In this document: one piece after another, positions 33,309 to 43,175 of the stretch
Layout: each line of letters opens with the position of its first letter
Numbering within the stretch: position 1 is the first letter of the stretch
DNA from: Chaetomium olivaceum
Lineage: Eukaryota; Ascomycota; Sordariomycetes; Sordariales; Chaetomiaceae
NCBI GenBank assembly: GCA_039881045.1
Contig: JAYWVB010000043.1
Coordinates: 186,001 to 250,000, forward strand
Direction of reading: 5' to 3'
DNA: 64,000 nucleotides
The notes under the pieces: generated by a model
What the model was told of the DNA's origin: nothing
Database searches by the model: none
The model's input: only the letters and a program-made list of their open reading frames with translations
Program-made: the position numbers and the translations under genes

Positions 33309-33311
33309 TCA
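33306..33311 (-). promoter_or_regulatory. Probable stop-codon readthrough signal between gag and pol (UGA CUA G)
   Basis: The gag stop reads TGA-CTA-G on the - strand, with pol continuing in the same frame. UGA CUA G is an established high-efficiency readthrough context in eukaryotes. The placement between gag and a protease that lacks its own start is exactly where retroelements need a ratio-setting recoding event. Confidence 0.7.
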
Positions 33312-34553
33312 ATGTTCCTCTTCAACGCGCGATTGAGAATTACTTTCCTTGAGTGCGCTCCTGAGAGGCCGTGCAGTATCCTTTTCCTCCACCTTGACGC
33401 GTTTCCTGAGACGCTCAACTTGTCTTCGAAGTTCTGAGTCGTGCTTTATACGCTCCTGGGCGCGTGCTTCGGCAGTCCGCGACGGAAATCGATGTTCGGG
33501 TCGAATCTCTGGGCGAGCTGCCCAGCATTCCTCGAGGTTGTGTTTGTTGTCACAAGCAGGGCAGCCAGATTTTGAGTCATCGTTGTTTCGACGCTTCTTA
33601 GATCGAGGAGGCGGGCTGCGGCTCTTACTTCTGCGTGGTGTTGGGTTGCGCCGCGAGCGGTGAGGCTCCAAGTCGTGTTCTCCCTCATCGGAGGTCTGAT
33701 CTGCAAAAGTGACGAACGCGCCCTTGGTGATAGTGCGCGGCTTGGAATCCCCGTCTTTTCGGAGGCGCTCGCGAAAGTCCTTCACCAGCTTGTGGACGGT
33801 AAGCTTGTTGTTGTCGATGAGCGCCTGGTTGCTAATGGCGTATGCTTCGCACCAGGATTCGTATCCTGCACCTCTGATGGCTGCTTCGAACTGCAACCAC
33901 CACATCTGGGAGTTGTCGGTGCCCGGCACTTTAGCCTCTTGGGCTTCGCCGATGGCTGTTTCCCAGCTAGAGAGCCAGCCCCGTGTGTCCTTTGGCTTGC
34001 GGGTGACGACCTTGATGGCGGTGTTATAGCGCTCGAGCGCTCGGCGAAGGTCTTCGAGATCGTCGGTTCCCGCACGCTCCTTGAGGGCGTCGTACCACTC
34101 ATGAAGCTTCTTGTCGGGTTTGCAGGTCGCGTTGTAGATGTGGGTGGCGACCGTTTTCTGAACCCAGCTGCTCACGTTGCTGATTCTTTGTCCTTGGGTC
34201 TCGTATCGTCGCCAGTTAAACTGGAAGTTGGTCACATCTTGGCGGTATTGTTCCTTCCCCACCGTAGTCATTTCTGAAAGGTTGCGAGGCGCTCCTTGCG
34301 TATCGGTGAGCTCTGTGCCGCCTGCGGGTGTTGCGCTTGAGTTGCGCGTGCTAGAAGCTGGCGTGTCCAGGAGCTTCGGGTAGTCGGTGAATCTCGGTTC
34401 GGTCGGTCGCTCCATGAAGTCGCCTCTGGAGGTGCTTGCAGGATTGATGAGCTCCCAGAGCTGGTTACCCTTCGCCATGTTGATAAAGCGCAGGTTCCAC
34501 TCCTTCCAGCTCTCCGGGCCGGTAAGCTTGACGATGTTTTCGGTCGAGGTCAT
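33309..34553 (-). CDS. Copia gag (nucleocapsid precursor)
   Basis: ATG at 34553 follows the primer site by about 100 nt; an upstream extension of the frame into the LTR has no supporting ATG. The protein is 414 aa and starts M-T-S-T-E-N-I-V-K-L-T-G, then W-K-E-W-N-L-R-F, typical of copia gag N-termini. A helical UBN2-type region is followed by an Arg/Ser-rich basic stretch and a zinc knuckle written C-P-A-C-D-N-K-H-N-L-E-E-C, i.e. C-x2-C-x3-H-x4-C. That is one residue shorter than the classical CCHC spacing. A basic tail follows. It ends in the TGA that separates it from pol. Confidence 0.88.
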   Translation of the reverse strand: MTSTENIVKLTGPESWKEWNLRFINMAKGNQLWELINPASTSRGDFMERPTEPRFTDYPKLLDTPASSTRNSSATPAGGTELTDTQGAPRNLSEMTTVGKEQYRQDVTNFQFNWRRYETQGQRISNVSSWVQKTVATHIYNATCKPDKKLHEWYDALKERAGTDDLEDLRRALERYNTAIKVVTRKPKDTRGWLSSWETAIGEAQEAKVPGTDNSQMWWLQFEAAIRGAGYESWCEAYAISNQALIDNNKLTVHKLVKDFRERLRKDGDSKPRTITKGAFVTFADQTSDEGEHDLEPHRSRRNPTPRRSKSRSPPPRSKKRRNNDDSKSGCPACDNKHNLEECWAARPEIRPEHRFPSRTAEARAQERIKHDSELRRQVERLRKRVKVEEKDTARPLRSALKESNSQSRVEEEH

Positions 34554-34640
34554 GGTCGCGGTTGCGGTGGTCGTCAAGTTCTTGAACTGTTGTTCGTGGC
34601 TGTTGCTTCGAATTGATTGTAGGAAGCTTGGTTGCGAGCC

Positions 34641-34651
34641 GGGCTCATAAC
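34641..34651 (-). other. Primer binding site complementary to the initiator tRNA-Met anticodon arm
   Basis: Directly inside the 5' LTR (which ends at 34652), the - strand reads GTTATGAGCCC, the complement of the anticodon loop and stem of eukaryotic initiator tRNA-Met (GGGCUCAUAAC). Drosophila copia is known to prime from such a cleaved tRNA half rather than from the tRNA 3' end. Confidence 0.7.
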
Positions 34652-34916
34652 TGTTGGAAACCAACAGCCACGATTCCACGGTTATCACACAGATGATGGA
34701 GCTTACAACAGTGGGTTGGGATCCTCGGAGCATCCCTGAAGTCATCAATTGAAGGTTGTTCCTCTCTCTGTCTGTCCTTTCCCTCATCTTGTGTAAAATA
34801 GCTCGTCGTCAGCTTTTGGCCCCCCCCCCCCACGTAGGCTGCATTGCGCCCACGTTGGGCAGCCATGCATGTTCTGCAACCGAATGTCCGAGTGCCAAGT
34901 GCCACAACTTCCAACA
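34652..34916 (-). repeat. 5' LTR of the copia element
   Basis: 265 bp, identical to the left LTR. It should carry the element's promoter on the - strand. Confidence 0.95.
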
Positions 34917-34921
34917 AAAGG
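34917..34921. repeat. Target-site duplication, right copy (AAAGG)
   Basis: Matches 29167-29171 exactly. Confidence 0.9.
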
Positions 34922-35797
34922 AGCCGCATGCATGGCCGTTGCGATAACAAACGTGTGTATTTATCCTAAGACACATTACCTTCTCGGATCTATCATTAAC
35001 CCTAAAGTATTAGACCTGTCTGGCGAGCAAGGAAATCAAAATACCTAGGTCCTCTGCCTCATGACCTGGGCCCGGGAGTCTGGCCAACCTTCAAGGTTGT
35101 CATGTTACCAAGGTACCTAGGTACAGAGGTACTCTTCCGCAGTCCAACCCGGTCCCTCCTGTTCAGTTTGAACCTATGGAACAACCAATGAATAGAATTA
35201 CTGCAAAAGCGCCCCTCGTCGCAGCCGTTAAGTATGTCCAGTCTCTGGACCCGAACATCATCATGTTTCCGTAATAAGGTCAATAGCTTGTACAGAACAC
35301 GGGAATATTCTGTCGGCATCTCTACCATGTGAGCTTAGAAATGACCAAGTCGTTACGGCGGTACATGTTTCAACTGGAAGCAGAGTAAGTCAGTAAGAAA
35401 GGCAATCGCGTCCGTGACGGAGGAAACTCACATGATATGTCGCCAACCCCCATATTATCAAACAAGCAGCCCGGCTTAATACTACCGTTGAAGTGGTGTG
35501 CTATTTCTTGCCCACGGCAAAGCTTCACTACATCAGAGAGTCCTATGGTATTGTGAGTGAATACTTAGGGTACCTAAGTACCTTGGCCTCTCCCCGGGTT
35601 ACACAACAACAGCAGAGCTGCAAACCTTCAGGCTCTTGCTGCCCAACAGCCCACGCCAAGCTCGATATTTGTATTGCTGCCCGCCTCACAATCCTAACCT
35701 CGGAACTCTTCTCAACATTCTGACTTAATGCGGGATTCTTCCATTAGCAAAGACGTATCCAGTCACTCAACGATACGTATCATCAAGACCGCATACA
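34922..35797. other. Intergenic region right of the retrotransposon
   Basis: Contains several TACCTAGGTA/GGTACCTAAG motifs (35.04-35.12 and 35.57 kb) but no gene. Includes the upstream region of the next gene. Confidence 0.55.
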
Positions 35798-36560
35798 ATG
35801 GCAAAGCCCTTCACCTTGGACGAATACAGGTGTGTTAACCCTCCAAGAAGACTCTGGAGGGTCACGCACGGGAACTCCCAGTCTCGCTTGGACCACATAG
35901 GTCTTCTCGCAGCAGACGACTCGCGCTTGTTCCACGACGAAGACGAACTGAAGGAAGCAGTCCAACATCATATCGACTGGTCGAGTCCCCGGCCAAGCTG
36001 TTTCCTATCTGTCTTTAGCGACGAGAATCACGCAGTGAACTGGGCCGCACAACGCGAGAAGAGAGACCCCCCAGCCTACATTTACGAAATCGACACCACA
36101 AGGTTGCTCGGTGCCAAAATCCTGGATATGGAATTGCTGATGACCAAGTTGGACATCGAATACCAGTTCTCGGCTCACGAGCTGCTATTCCTGCATTACA
36201 TCCCGGCCCGGTGCATTGTGCGTAGGAGAACGGTGTCGGGGACCCAACAACATGACACACGTTACCTTGGAAATGGATGGTCGCGAGCCATGATTGAACA
36301 AGGTATGCACTCCGTGTTACGAGGGGTGACTAATAATTAGGCTAATTGCTCCACACGTAGAAGATGAAACTTGTATCGACCACTCGCCGCAAGATTGCCC
36401 GTTCTGGGAGTTTGGTGAGGACTGTTGTGGTTCGGAGAGTCCGGCGTACGGCGCTGGGTGGGCGGTTCATTTGGATGACGGTTATGATTCCGAGGAGTCG
36501 GCTGAAGAGCGGAATCGAAACGACGATCTCTTAAAGATGATTGAAGGCCTGTGGGAATAA
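35798..36560 (+). CDS. DUF7587-like protein, possible ADP-ribosyltransferase-type fold
   Basis: Two exons: 35798-36302 and 36361-36560, with a 58-nt intron (GTATGC, GCTAAT, CACGTAG) that gives 234 aa in a consistent phase. Seen: an N-terminal P-R-R-L-W-R-V-T-H-G, an S-R-L-D segment, H-I-D-W, then P-S-C-F-L-S-V-F-S-D-E-N-H-A-V-N-W-A, a Y-I-Y-E-I-D-T strand and E-L-L-F-L-H-Y-I-P-A. The tail is acidic, with clustered Cys (D-C-P-F-W-E-F, D-C-C-G). The order Arg (L-W-R), Ser-x-Ser (L-S-V-F-S) and Glu (H-E-L-L-F-L-H) matches the R-S-E layout of ART enzymes, and fungal DUF7587 proteins share this layout. Function is inference only. No signal peptide, so it is probably cytoplasmic. It sits between a transposon and an SDR gene, with no operon-like context. 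Confidence 0.65.
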
Positions 36561-36858
36561 CGAGAGAACAGGGGTTTCTGTCTCAACTATGATACTCTTG
36601 AGTACTTGGTTACTTAGGTGCCTCCCTATCTTCGGTAACCACACGCAAGATACTGTGGGAAGATGCATAAGAAGTGAGGAGAGGAGATGCACATGACAAA
36701 CAGTCGGATGTACCCCATCCCTTTTGCTGATTTGTACTTTCCCGACTGTTTCCAAACTACAAGTGACGTTAGTATAAGAACATTACAAGACTATTGCAAG
36801 CAAGTATTCTCCCCAGGGCTTCTTCCCAATGGCCCATTCCAGTCTTGGTTCCAGGCTA

Positions 36859-37843
36859 CTACCGTCTCCCGAGCGCATGGCCGCCGACGTAGCGCGGAAA
36901 TCCCGAGTAACCCACCCACAGCTCGCCGGTGAGAGGTGAGGTGCCAACAATTTCCTCCTCCCGGCTTTTGAGCTCGTCGACGTCCCACGCGGCAAAGACG
37001 ATCTTGCCGTTGAGGAACTTGGCCTCGAGCGATACAACCCAGACCAGAAAGTCGGCAGGGAGTGAGACTAGGGAGAAAAGTAGGTCAGCGGTTGTCAATG
37101 GGTGTCAAAAATGAGAAGGAGCACGGCTTACTATCGTCAAAGCCAAAGGGTAACTTGGTGGTCTTGGACAGTTGGGCGGACATGGCGGTATCGAGGAAGC
37201 CCGGGTGGACGTGGTGGGTCCGGACATGGGGGTTCTCGGCGCCAAAAGCCTGCAGCAGCTTGACGGCAGCCATCTTGGAGCTAACGTAGGCGCCCATGCC
37301 AGGGAAGGGCGGGAAAAAGATGCCGGCCGTGGTGAGGTTGACGAGCGTCGCCTCCTTCCCCTCCCCGTTGCCTAGGACCAGCGCCTGGGCCAATGCCAGC
37401 GTGCCTACCACCGTCGTTTTGTAGCCGTCCAGGAACGTGGCCGGATCGGCCTCGACGAGCGGCATCACGGGCGCCAACACGCCGGCCGCGTGGATCACAA
37501 CGTCGACAGCCCCGTGGGTGGCCGCGACATTGGCGAAGATTTGGCGGAGTTCGTTGTTGCCGTCGACCAGGTCCACGGTGTGCGACTCGACCACAAGAGA
37601 GTCGCGGTTGGAACGGACCAATTCCACCGTCTCGGCCAGCGCGTCCTCGCGCCGGCCGAGCAGTACGATCGCCTTAGGGCCCGAGGCGGCGAACGACAGC
37701 GCTGCCGCCCGCCCGATACCGCCCGTCGCGCCCGTGATTGCCACCACCTTGCCTGCGGAGGAGAGTGCGGGCAGGATCGGGTTGATTGCCGGGTAGGTGG
37801 TCGAGTGTGTCACCTTGGTGTACGAGGGCTGTGGCGATGACAT
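36859..37843 (-). CDS. Short-chain dehydrogenase/reductase (SDR)
   Basis: Two exons: 37843-37132 and 37067-36859 with a 64-nt intron (GTAAGC..CTCCCTAG), giving 306 aa. The Rossmann nucleotide loop T-G-A-T-G-G-I-G spans residues 38-44, D-L-V-D is near 91, H-A-A-G (instead of N-A-A-G) near 118-121, and the catalytic Y-x-x-x-K is Y186-V-S-S-K190. A Thr/Ser pair lies at 171-172 before it. The downstream P-G motif is present as H-P-G-F-L-D-T. The classical SDR fold with an N-terminal extension of about 30 residues fits fungal members that act on sugars, polyols or lipid ketones; the substrate is unknown. The second exon adds a C-terminal segment rich in Trp and Gly (W-V-G-Y-S-G-F) common in fungal versions. 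Confidence 0.88.
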
Positions 37844-39371
37844 GGTTAATGCTGTTACTTAATTCTGTCTCTCTTGACGGGACGGTAAGGGAGGTAAGCA
37901 GACGAAGATGTGGGGGGAAACCATAAAGGAGGAAGAGTAAGGTACATGTACATGTGCACCGGATGCCTCAGTGCTTCTCGTTTGTCGGTTCCTCGTTCCC
38001 TCTCTTCCTCATCCACTCGATTGTGGACCCTAGAGCGGTTCTTAATCTACCTAGCAGAGGCAGATTACGCCGTAGGAATGCATTTTAGGCAGATGCTTGA
38101 ATTTCATTGGGTACCACTGTGGATTATTGAGTGTCAATTTCACACTTGTCTTCAGACCAACAACCACGGCTGTGTGACTTTTAAGCTAGGCGTACCTTAT
38201 ATCCGTTCACGGTCTTGTGTCTACCCAAGTTAGATCCGATGGTCCTGACCCACCATCCCTCTCTCGTTTCACCTTTCTCTCCATCGTCCGGGATCTCGTC
38301 GTCCGGCTGAAAAACTCGGCGGCCAACAACGTCATGCACAATTTGATGCTGCTATTAAAGTGGCCAGAAAATGGCAGTATACTCAACTCCATTGAGGGCT
38401 CACTTAGGTTTTGCTTTCGCATATGATGCGTTCAGCCAGGGCAGGGTATTGGGAGCTTCGGTTTTACAACAAATTTGGGAAGCCGGGTCCATTGTTTCCC
38501 TAAGGGAGGTACATACATACATATCTTGGTCTAGACAAACGTCCTGTGGGGTGAACCAGGGAGCAGGTCTGAAATCACGGGCCTACCGGCATTCTTATGG
38601 CCCGAGTCAACCCGGGATCTCGACTATCAATTGCAAAATTTTGACAAACATGGTATGTCTAATGATCTCCCGCTTCTTGTTTCTCGTCAGATATCCAGAA
38701 GTTCGATCTGCCGTAACGGCCACGAGGTTTTGCGACTAGTGGTTTCTCTACAGAGCATCAGGGACAAGCCAAAGTATCTACACATTCTGAGTGGTATCAG
38801 TGTGTGTGTATGGACTTAGTGACACTAATTGTGTGTATAGTGGCCATCATCCTGGTGGTTGTGCAGGTCATTCTGTGAGTAGCCGTGTCGATTGAACCAA
38901 GTCTGCGCCGCTAAAAAGCATCGTGGACATGTCATGGGTATACCTAAGTTATGAGTGTGCATTTGCAGTCTTGTAGTCGCGTGTTTTCCGTCCGCTCCCT
39001 CCCGCTTCGTAAACCCCGCTTCGCCGTATCAACACGCAATATTTACCCAGATAGGGAGTCAAAGGCCACCATATCCGACGGATCTCACCCCCCTCTCTGC
39101 TTGTCCGACTTGGCACTTGGCCCTCGGAAGAAAAGTGCAGGCCTCGGCGCCGTCTTACCAGCCCCCTGGGTCAACTCCAGTATAGTGCAGTGCTGAATCG
39201 GGCAGGTCGGCGTGATGTTGCATCGTCCATTACGACTCAACTCAACCCACTGCTCGGTCCTGTTTGCCTCCACACATCAACAAAACCTTGATCGAATCCA
39301 CCTTCAGCCCTTCCAATCTCTTCATCGCTGTCGCTTTTTCAAACTACCTGACAAAGCAAGGTACAACTCCA
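37844..39371. other. Intergenic region between divergent genes
   Basis: No gene recognised; short unsupported ORFs only. It should hold the promoters of the SDR (-) and the following secreted hydrolase (+). Confidence 0.6.
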
Positions 39372-40520
39372 ATGAAGCTCTCAGGTTTCCTCCCAACCGC
39401 CCTCTTTGGCGCCGGCCTAATCCAGGCCACCGTCATCCCAGTCCCGGCAGACTCACCCTACAAAGTCCAATGGACCTCGACCGAGCTCGTCGACCCCGCG
39501 CGGCCGGACCCTTTCAACGCCACCCACGCGCGGCACATCATGATCTCGCGCTTCACGCCGGTGCGGAAGCGCGACTGCCAACGCACCTGCCGCGTGCCTT
39601 ACATGAACGCCTTCATGTCCTCGGTCGAGGACGCTATCATCGACGCCTTCTACGGCGACGACGTCGGCTGGCCGCACGGCGTGCTGAGCCGCCTGGAGCT
39701 GGAGGTGTGCTGCGCGGTGCGCCGGTCCCCCTCAGAGAGCAAACCCAAGCCTCGGCAATTCCCCACCATCCTCTACGGCACGGGCCGCAACACCTCCCGC
39801 CTGCTCTACTCCGCTGCAGCCCAGCACCTCGCCAGCATCGGCTACGAAGTCGTCGTCATGGACCACCCCTACGAAACCGACGCCGTGCAGTTTCCCGACG
39901 GCAGCGTCATCTACGGCGGCCTCGTCCCACGCGACCCCAATGAGGTTGAGGCGCTTGCTGCCGCGCTGGATGTTCGTTCGAAAGATGCATCGCTCGTGCT
40001 GGATTATCTGGGTGTTGGGCGTGACGCGAAGGGTGTGGTGGGGTTTGTGGGGGATTCCTTTGGCGGGCCGGCGGCGGCGGATGTGATGCTGAAGGATGCG
40101 CGGGTTGGGGCCGGGGTGAACATGGATGGGTGGATGTTTGGGCCAGCGGTGGAGGACGGGGTGGCCGGGCCATTTTTGACGGTTGGGTCGCCGGGGCATA
40201 ACGCGACGAGCGACGAAACGTGGGAGAGGTTTTTTAATGCGACGAAAACGAATTATCCGGGGGCGTGGAACAAGCAGTTGAGTGTAAAGGATTCGGCGCA
40301 TGGGCTGCTGATCGACTTTGGGTTGGTGGCAGACGTGGCGGATCTCAGGGGGGAAGACAAACAGATAGTCGGGACCTTGGTTGGGACCATTACCGGAGCC
40401 CGGACGATGGAGATCCTGCGGGCGTACTTTTCGGACTTCTTTAAGTTTGCGCTCGAAGGTAAAGGTCAGGGTCTACTTGCTGGCCCGAGCAAGAAATATC
40501 CCGAGGTGTTGTTTCTGTAG
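39372..40520 (+). CDS. Secreted PAF-acetylhydrolase-like alpha/beta hydrolase
   Basis: A single exon of 382 aa. The ATG at 39372 is chosen because it begins a signal peptide (M-K-L-S-G-F-L-P-T-A-L-F-G-A-G-L-I-Q-A); the longer open frame upstream has no ATG. The nucleophile elbow is G-D-S-F-G-G (Ser near residue 227), preceded by a V-V-M-D-H-P-Y strand and Y-G-T-G-R-N, the oxyanion region of the plasma-type PAF-AH/lipase family. A candidate acid and His follow (S-P-G-H-N, K-D-S-A-H-G). Potential N-glycosylation sites are present (N-A-T, N-T-S). Such fungal enzymes are extracellular esterases with uncertain natural substrates. Confidence 0.82.
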   Translation: MKLSGFLPTALFGAGLIQATVIPVPADSPYKVQWTSTELVDPARPDPFNATHARHIMISRFTPVRKRDCQRTCRVPYMNAFMSSVEDAIIDAFYGDDVGWPHGVLSRLELEVCCAVRRSPSESKPKPRQFPTILYGTGRNTSRLLYSAAAQHLASIGYEVVVMDHPYETDAVQFPDGSVIYGGLVPRDPNEVEALAAALDVRSKDASLVLDYLGVGRDAKGVVGFVGDSFGGPAAADVMLKDARVGAGVNMDGWMFGPAVEDGVAGPFLTVGSPGHNATSDETWERFFNATKTNYPGAWNKQLSVKDSAHGLLIDFGLVADVADLRGEDKQIVGTLVGTITGARTMEILRAYFSDFFKFALEGKGQGLLAGPSKKYPEVLFL

Positions 40521-40870
40521 ATTCGGTGAGCTGCTTGTTTGTACATACCAGCGAGCAGGATGACATAACAACGTAACGTAAATACTGTGCCCAGACCTTG
40601 TGTTAGTACAAATTCATCCCACGGGCAACAGTAGTGATGGTTTGGAAACCTCACGTCGCACAAGATGGTATTGGGGAAAGGGGTTGTTGGGTAAGTTGGG
40701 GGTAGTGGCATTGGTGCCCAACCCGCCCCGGCCTCGTTCGTATGTGAAAGACAATCATGAAAAGCCCACATGTATCCCGTGGGCCCGCTCCATTTCCGTG
40801 ATCCGTGAAATATGTAAACTCGATCTCCCTGTGATCAACTACTCGGTCTGACGCAGCTACAGCAGCGACA
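40521..40870. other. Intergenic region
   Basis: Nothing recognised; promoter and leader of the following esterase. Confidence 0.6.
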
Positions 40871-41939
40871 ATGGCACCGGAAGAGGCCGGGCTCCTTCAC
40901 ATCATCTACGACCCCCAAACTTCGCACTCCAGGGTCCCAACGTTAGAGTAAGCCCGTTTTACACCCTTCTTTACCCACTCAACTTCAAACATGTCTCCCA
41001 AACAGCCACTGACTTTTGCACACCACAGTCTAGTCTTAGTACACGGGCTAAACGGCGACTACATTGAGTCCTGGACACATCAGGAGAGCGGGGTCTGCTG
41101 GCCCAGGGACCTGCTCCCCGAGCAAATACCCGGCATCCGCGTCTTATCTTTTAGTTACAGTGCTGACATCTACGGCAACACGTCTATTGCTGGCATACGG
41201 GACAATGCCCAGAACCTACTGTCTACTCTCCGCGACTGGCGGGAGGAAAATGAAGAGGAGGATAACAGACCTATTGTCTTTGCCGCCCACAGTCTCGGTG
41301 GTATCATTGTAAAGAAGGTGAGTATTGTATGGAACCCTCTTCCTAGGACCCGAGCCGTTGATAAACAAAACAACTCACTCTCGGTAGGCCCTGCGCCTGG
41401 CACACAATGATATACTCTTCACCCACCTGGCCACCTCGACGCGAGGTCTAGTATGGCTCCCAGTCTCTAGATAATGGTGGATCCGCCGCCGTTGGGCAGT
41501 AGACGCTAACCCGTCGATGTGGGTATTCTTTGGAACGCCGCATGCCGGGTCCGATCAGAAACGCTGGCTGGCCATGGCAAAGAGATTTGCGCCGCTTGCT
41601 CCCGGGCCCCGATTCATTGGCTGGAGCCGGCCATCGCCGCTGGTAGAGTCGCTTACGAGGAACTCCCGCGAGCTCCAAGCCGTCTGCGACGACTTCCGGC
41701 ACTTGGCTAACGCTTACGACATCATAAGTTTCTACGAGATAACCATCTTCCCTGGCGGTAAGACTACCATTGTCGGCCAAATGAGCGCCGTAATGGGCCT
41801 GCCGCGCGAAACACCCATTCCGCTCGACCATCATCACATGGATATGGTCCGTTTCGAGAGCGAGAGCGACTCCGGGTTTCTCATCACTTGCAAACACATT
41901 GAGAAAATTATGGCCAGAGACGACATGGGGCCGGTCTGA
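40871..41939 (+). CDS. Stand-alone lipase-like (SesB/DUF676-type) serine esterase
   Basis: Four exons: 40871-40947, 41029-41317, 41388-41445 and 41503-41939, giving 286 aa. The third intron (41446-41502) has a weak GTCTAG donor. The N-terminal G-L-L-H-I-I-Y-D-P leads to L-V-L-V-H-G-L-N-G, the oxyanion strand of the lipase-like domain found at the N-terminus of many fungal NLRs. Next come W-P-R-D-L-L-P and F-S-Y, the nucleophile A-H-S-L-G-G and F-F-G-T-P-H-A-G-S, and a late His in L-D-H-H-H-M before M-V-R-F. All catalytic positions are present, so it is probably active. No NACHT or repeat module follows, so it is a free effector-type domain. A second copy and an NLR with the same domain lie within 8 kb. 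Confidence 0.8.
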
Positions 41940-42134
41940 TCTGGTTCTTGGAGGTTGAAAACGGCCATGAAAGTTTGATGAGAACTGAATTACCTATACA
42001 AAAGAAAGCTCAACGATGGTGAAATCTACATAATACTACATAATAAATCTGAACGATAGTGCCGTGTACTCCTTCCTTCCCCTTGCTGTTTCAACACCGA
42101 TTAGGATTTGGAAATTCACCCCCCCACAGTCAGG

Positions 42135-43175
42135 CTAACGGTAACCCATACCGGCCAGGAGGTCTTTGCTCGTCTTCAGACCCTCCTTGAGCCTCTTCAA
42201 CCTCTGCTTTGACGTCTGCATATACTCGTTGAACTGCTCCTGCAGCACATCAAGCTTGCTTCGTAGAGTGCTAGAACTCGCCAACTCATCCCGAAGTTCC
42301 TTCTTCGTGGCTGTCAGCTGCTCCACCAACTCTTCTTTCTCAGTCTTGGCCGTGATGAGCTGGGATTTGGCCGTATCCAGCTGCTCCTCCACCTCTTCCT
42401 TCTCAGCCTTAGCCGTGACGAGCTGGGATTTGGTAGTATCCAGCTCAGCCTTGGCCGTGATGAGCTGAGATTTGGCCGTATCCAGCTCGGTTTTGGCTGT
42501 GTCGAGTTGGCTCACCAGCCTCTCCTTCTCAATCCTCGCTTCCCTCAACTCCACCTCCACCGTGTCCAGCCTGGCCGCCAGCCTGTCCTTCTCAGCCCTT
42601 GTTTCCTCCAAATCGGCCTTGACTGTGGCGAGTTCGGCTGCCAGTATCTCATTTTTGTCCTTGGCCATATCCAGCTCGGATCTCAAGCTCTTCTCCGTCT
42701 GTTCCAGCTCGGTGATCCTGGCCTTCGCGGCTTCCGCCTCCTGGATCAGTTGCTCCTTCAAATCCCCCATGTCGGCCGAAGCCTCCCCGAGCTTCTCGTT
42801 GACCCAATCGAGGTCATCCTCGAGGTCGTCATCGTCATCCGATAAGTCGGCCACGGCTGTGTGCCTGGGGGCGTTCTTCATGGCGTCGAGCTTCTCTTTG
42901 TTGTCCTTGAGCTCCTGCTCCAGCCGCTTCCGTTTGCGGTTCTCAGCCTCGGCCGCGGTGACAGCGTCCTGCATGCCCGACTCAAGCTCGTCCATCATCT
43001 GGTCGATGTCCTCCTCCAATGCATCGGGATCAGAAGCGGCGGCGGCGGCGGGCAGAGGGGCTTGTTGTGGCTCGGCGGCTGCCTCCTTCTGGGCGAGCAA
43101 AGGCTCGGCGGGTACCGAGGCATTCATGCCCCTGCTGGTCTTGGAGGAGCCTACTAGTTCTTTTGGGGGTGACAT
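42135..43175 (-). CDS. Long coiled-coil protein
   Basis: Intronless, 346 aa. The first 75 residues are Ala/Pro-rich and disordered, followed by an acidic block (L-S-D-D-D-D-D-L-E-D-D-L). From about residue 130 to the end it is a nearly uninterrupted heptad coiled coil rich in Lys, Glu, Ala and Leu. Near-identical heptad modules recur in the middle (L-D-T-A-K-S-Q-L-I-T-A-K and variants, several copies at about 42330-42500), a mark of internal duplication. No enzyme motif is visible. It lies between the two lipase-like genes, but no functional link can be shown. Short Arg/Lys-rich C-terminus. Confidence 0.8.
   Translation of the reverse strand: MSPPKELVGSSKTSRGMNASVPAEPLLAQKEAAAEPQQAPLPAAAAASDPDALEEDIDQMMDELESGMQDAVTAAEAENRKRKRLEQELKDNKEKLDAMKNAPRHTAVADLSDDDDDLEDDLDWVNEKLGEASADMGDLKEQLIQEAEAAKARITELEQTEKSLRSELDMAKDKNEILAAELATVKADLEETRAEKDRLAARLDTVEVELREARIEKERLVSQLDTAKTELDTAKSQLITAKAELDTTKSQLVTAKAEKEEVEEQLDTAKSQLITAKTEKEELVEQLTATKKELRDELASSSTLRSKLDVLQEQFNEYMQTSKQRLKRLKEGLKTSKDLLAGMGYR

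Larger units (their letters stand above)
29172..34916 (-). mobile_element. Full-length Ty1/copia LTR retrotransposon
   Basis: A 5745-bp element in - orientation with two 265-bp LTRs that look identical base for base, TG..CA ends inside the inverted TGTTGGAA/TTCCAACA, and a 5-bp target duplication AAAGG. Order on the - strand is LTR, primer site, gag, protease, integrase, reverse transcriptase, RNase H, polypurine tract, LTR; integrase before RT defines the copia type. Gag and pol are in one frame separated by a single TGA. A second break, a 1-nt frameshift in the integrase tail, splits pol. Identical LTRs with no C-to-T bias imply a very recent insertion untouched by RIP. Confidence 0.95.

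Noticed and set aside
34554..34787. Extension of the gag frame upstream into the 5' LTR
   Set aside because: The frame is open but has no ATG supported by position; the ATG at 34553 after the primer site begins the gag-like sequence.
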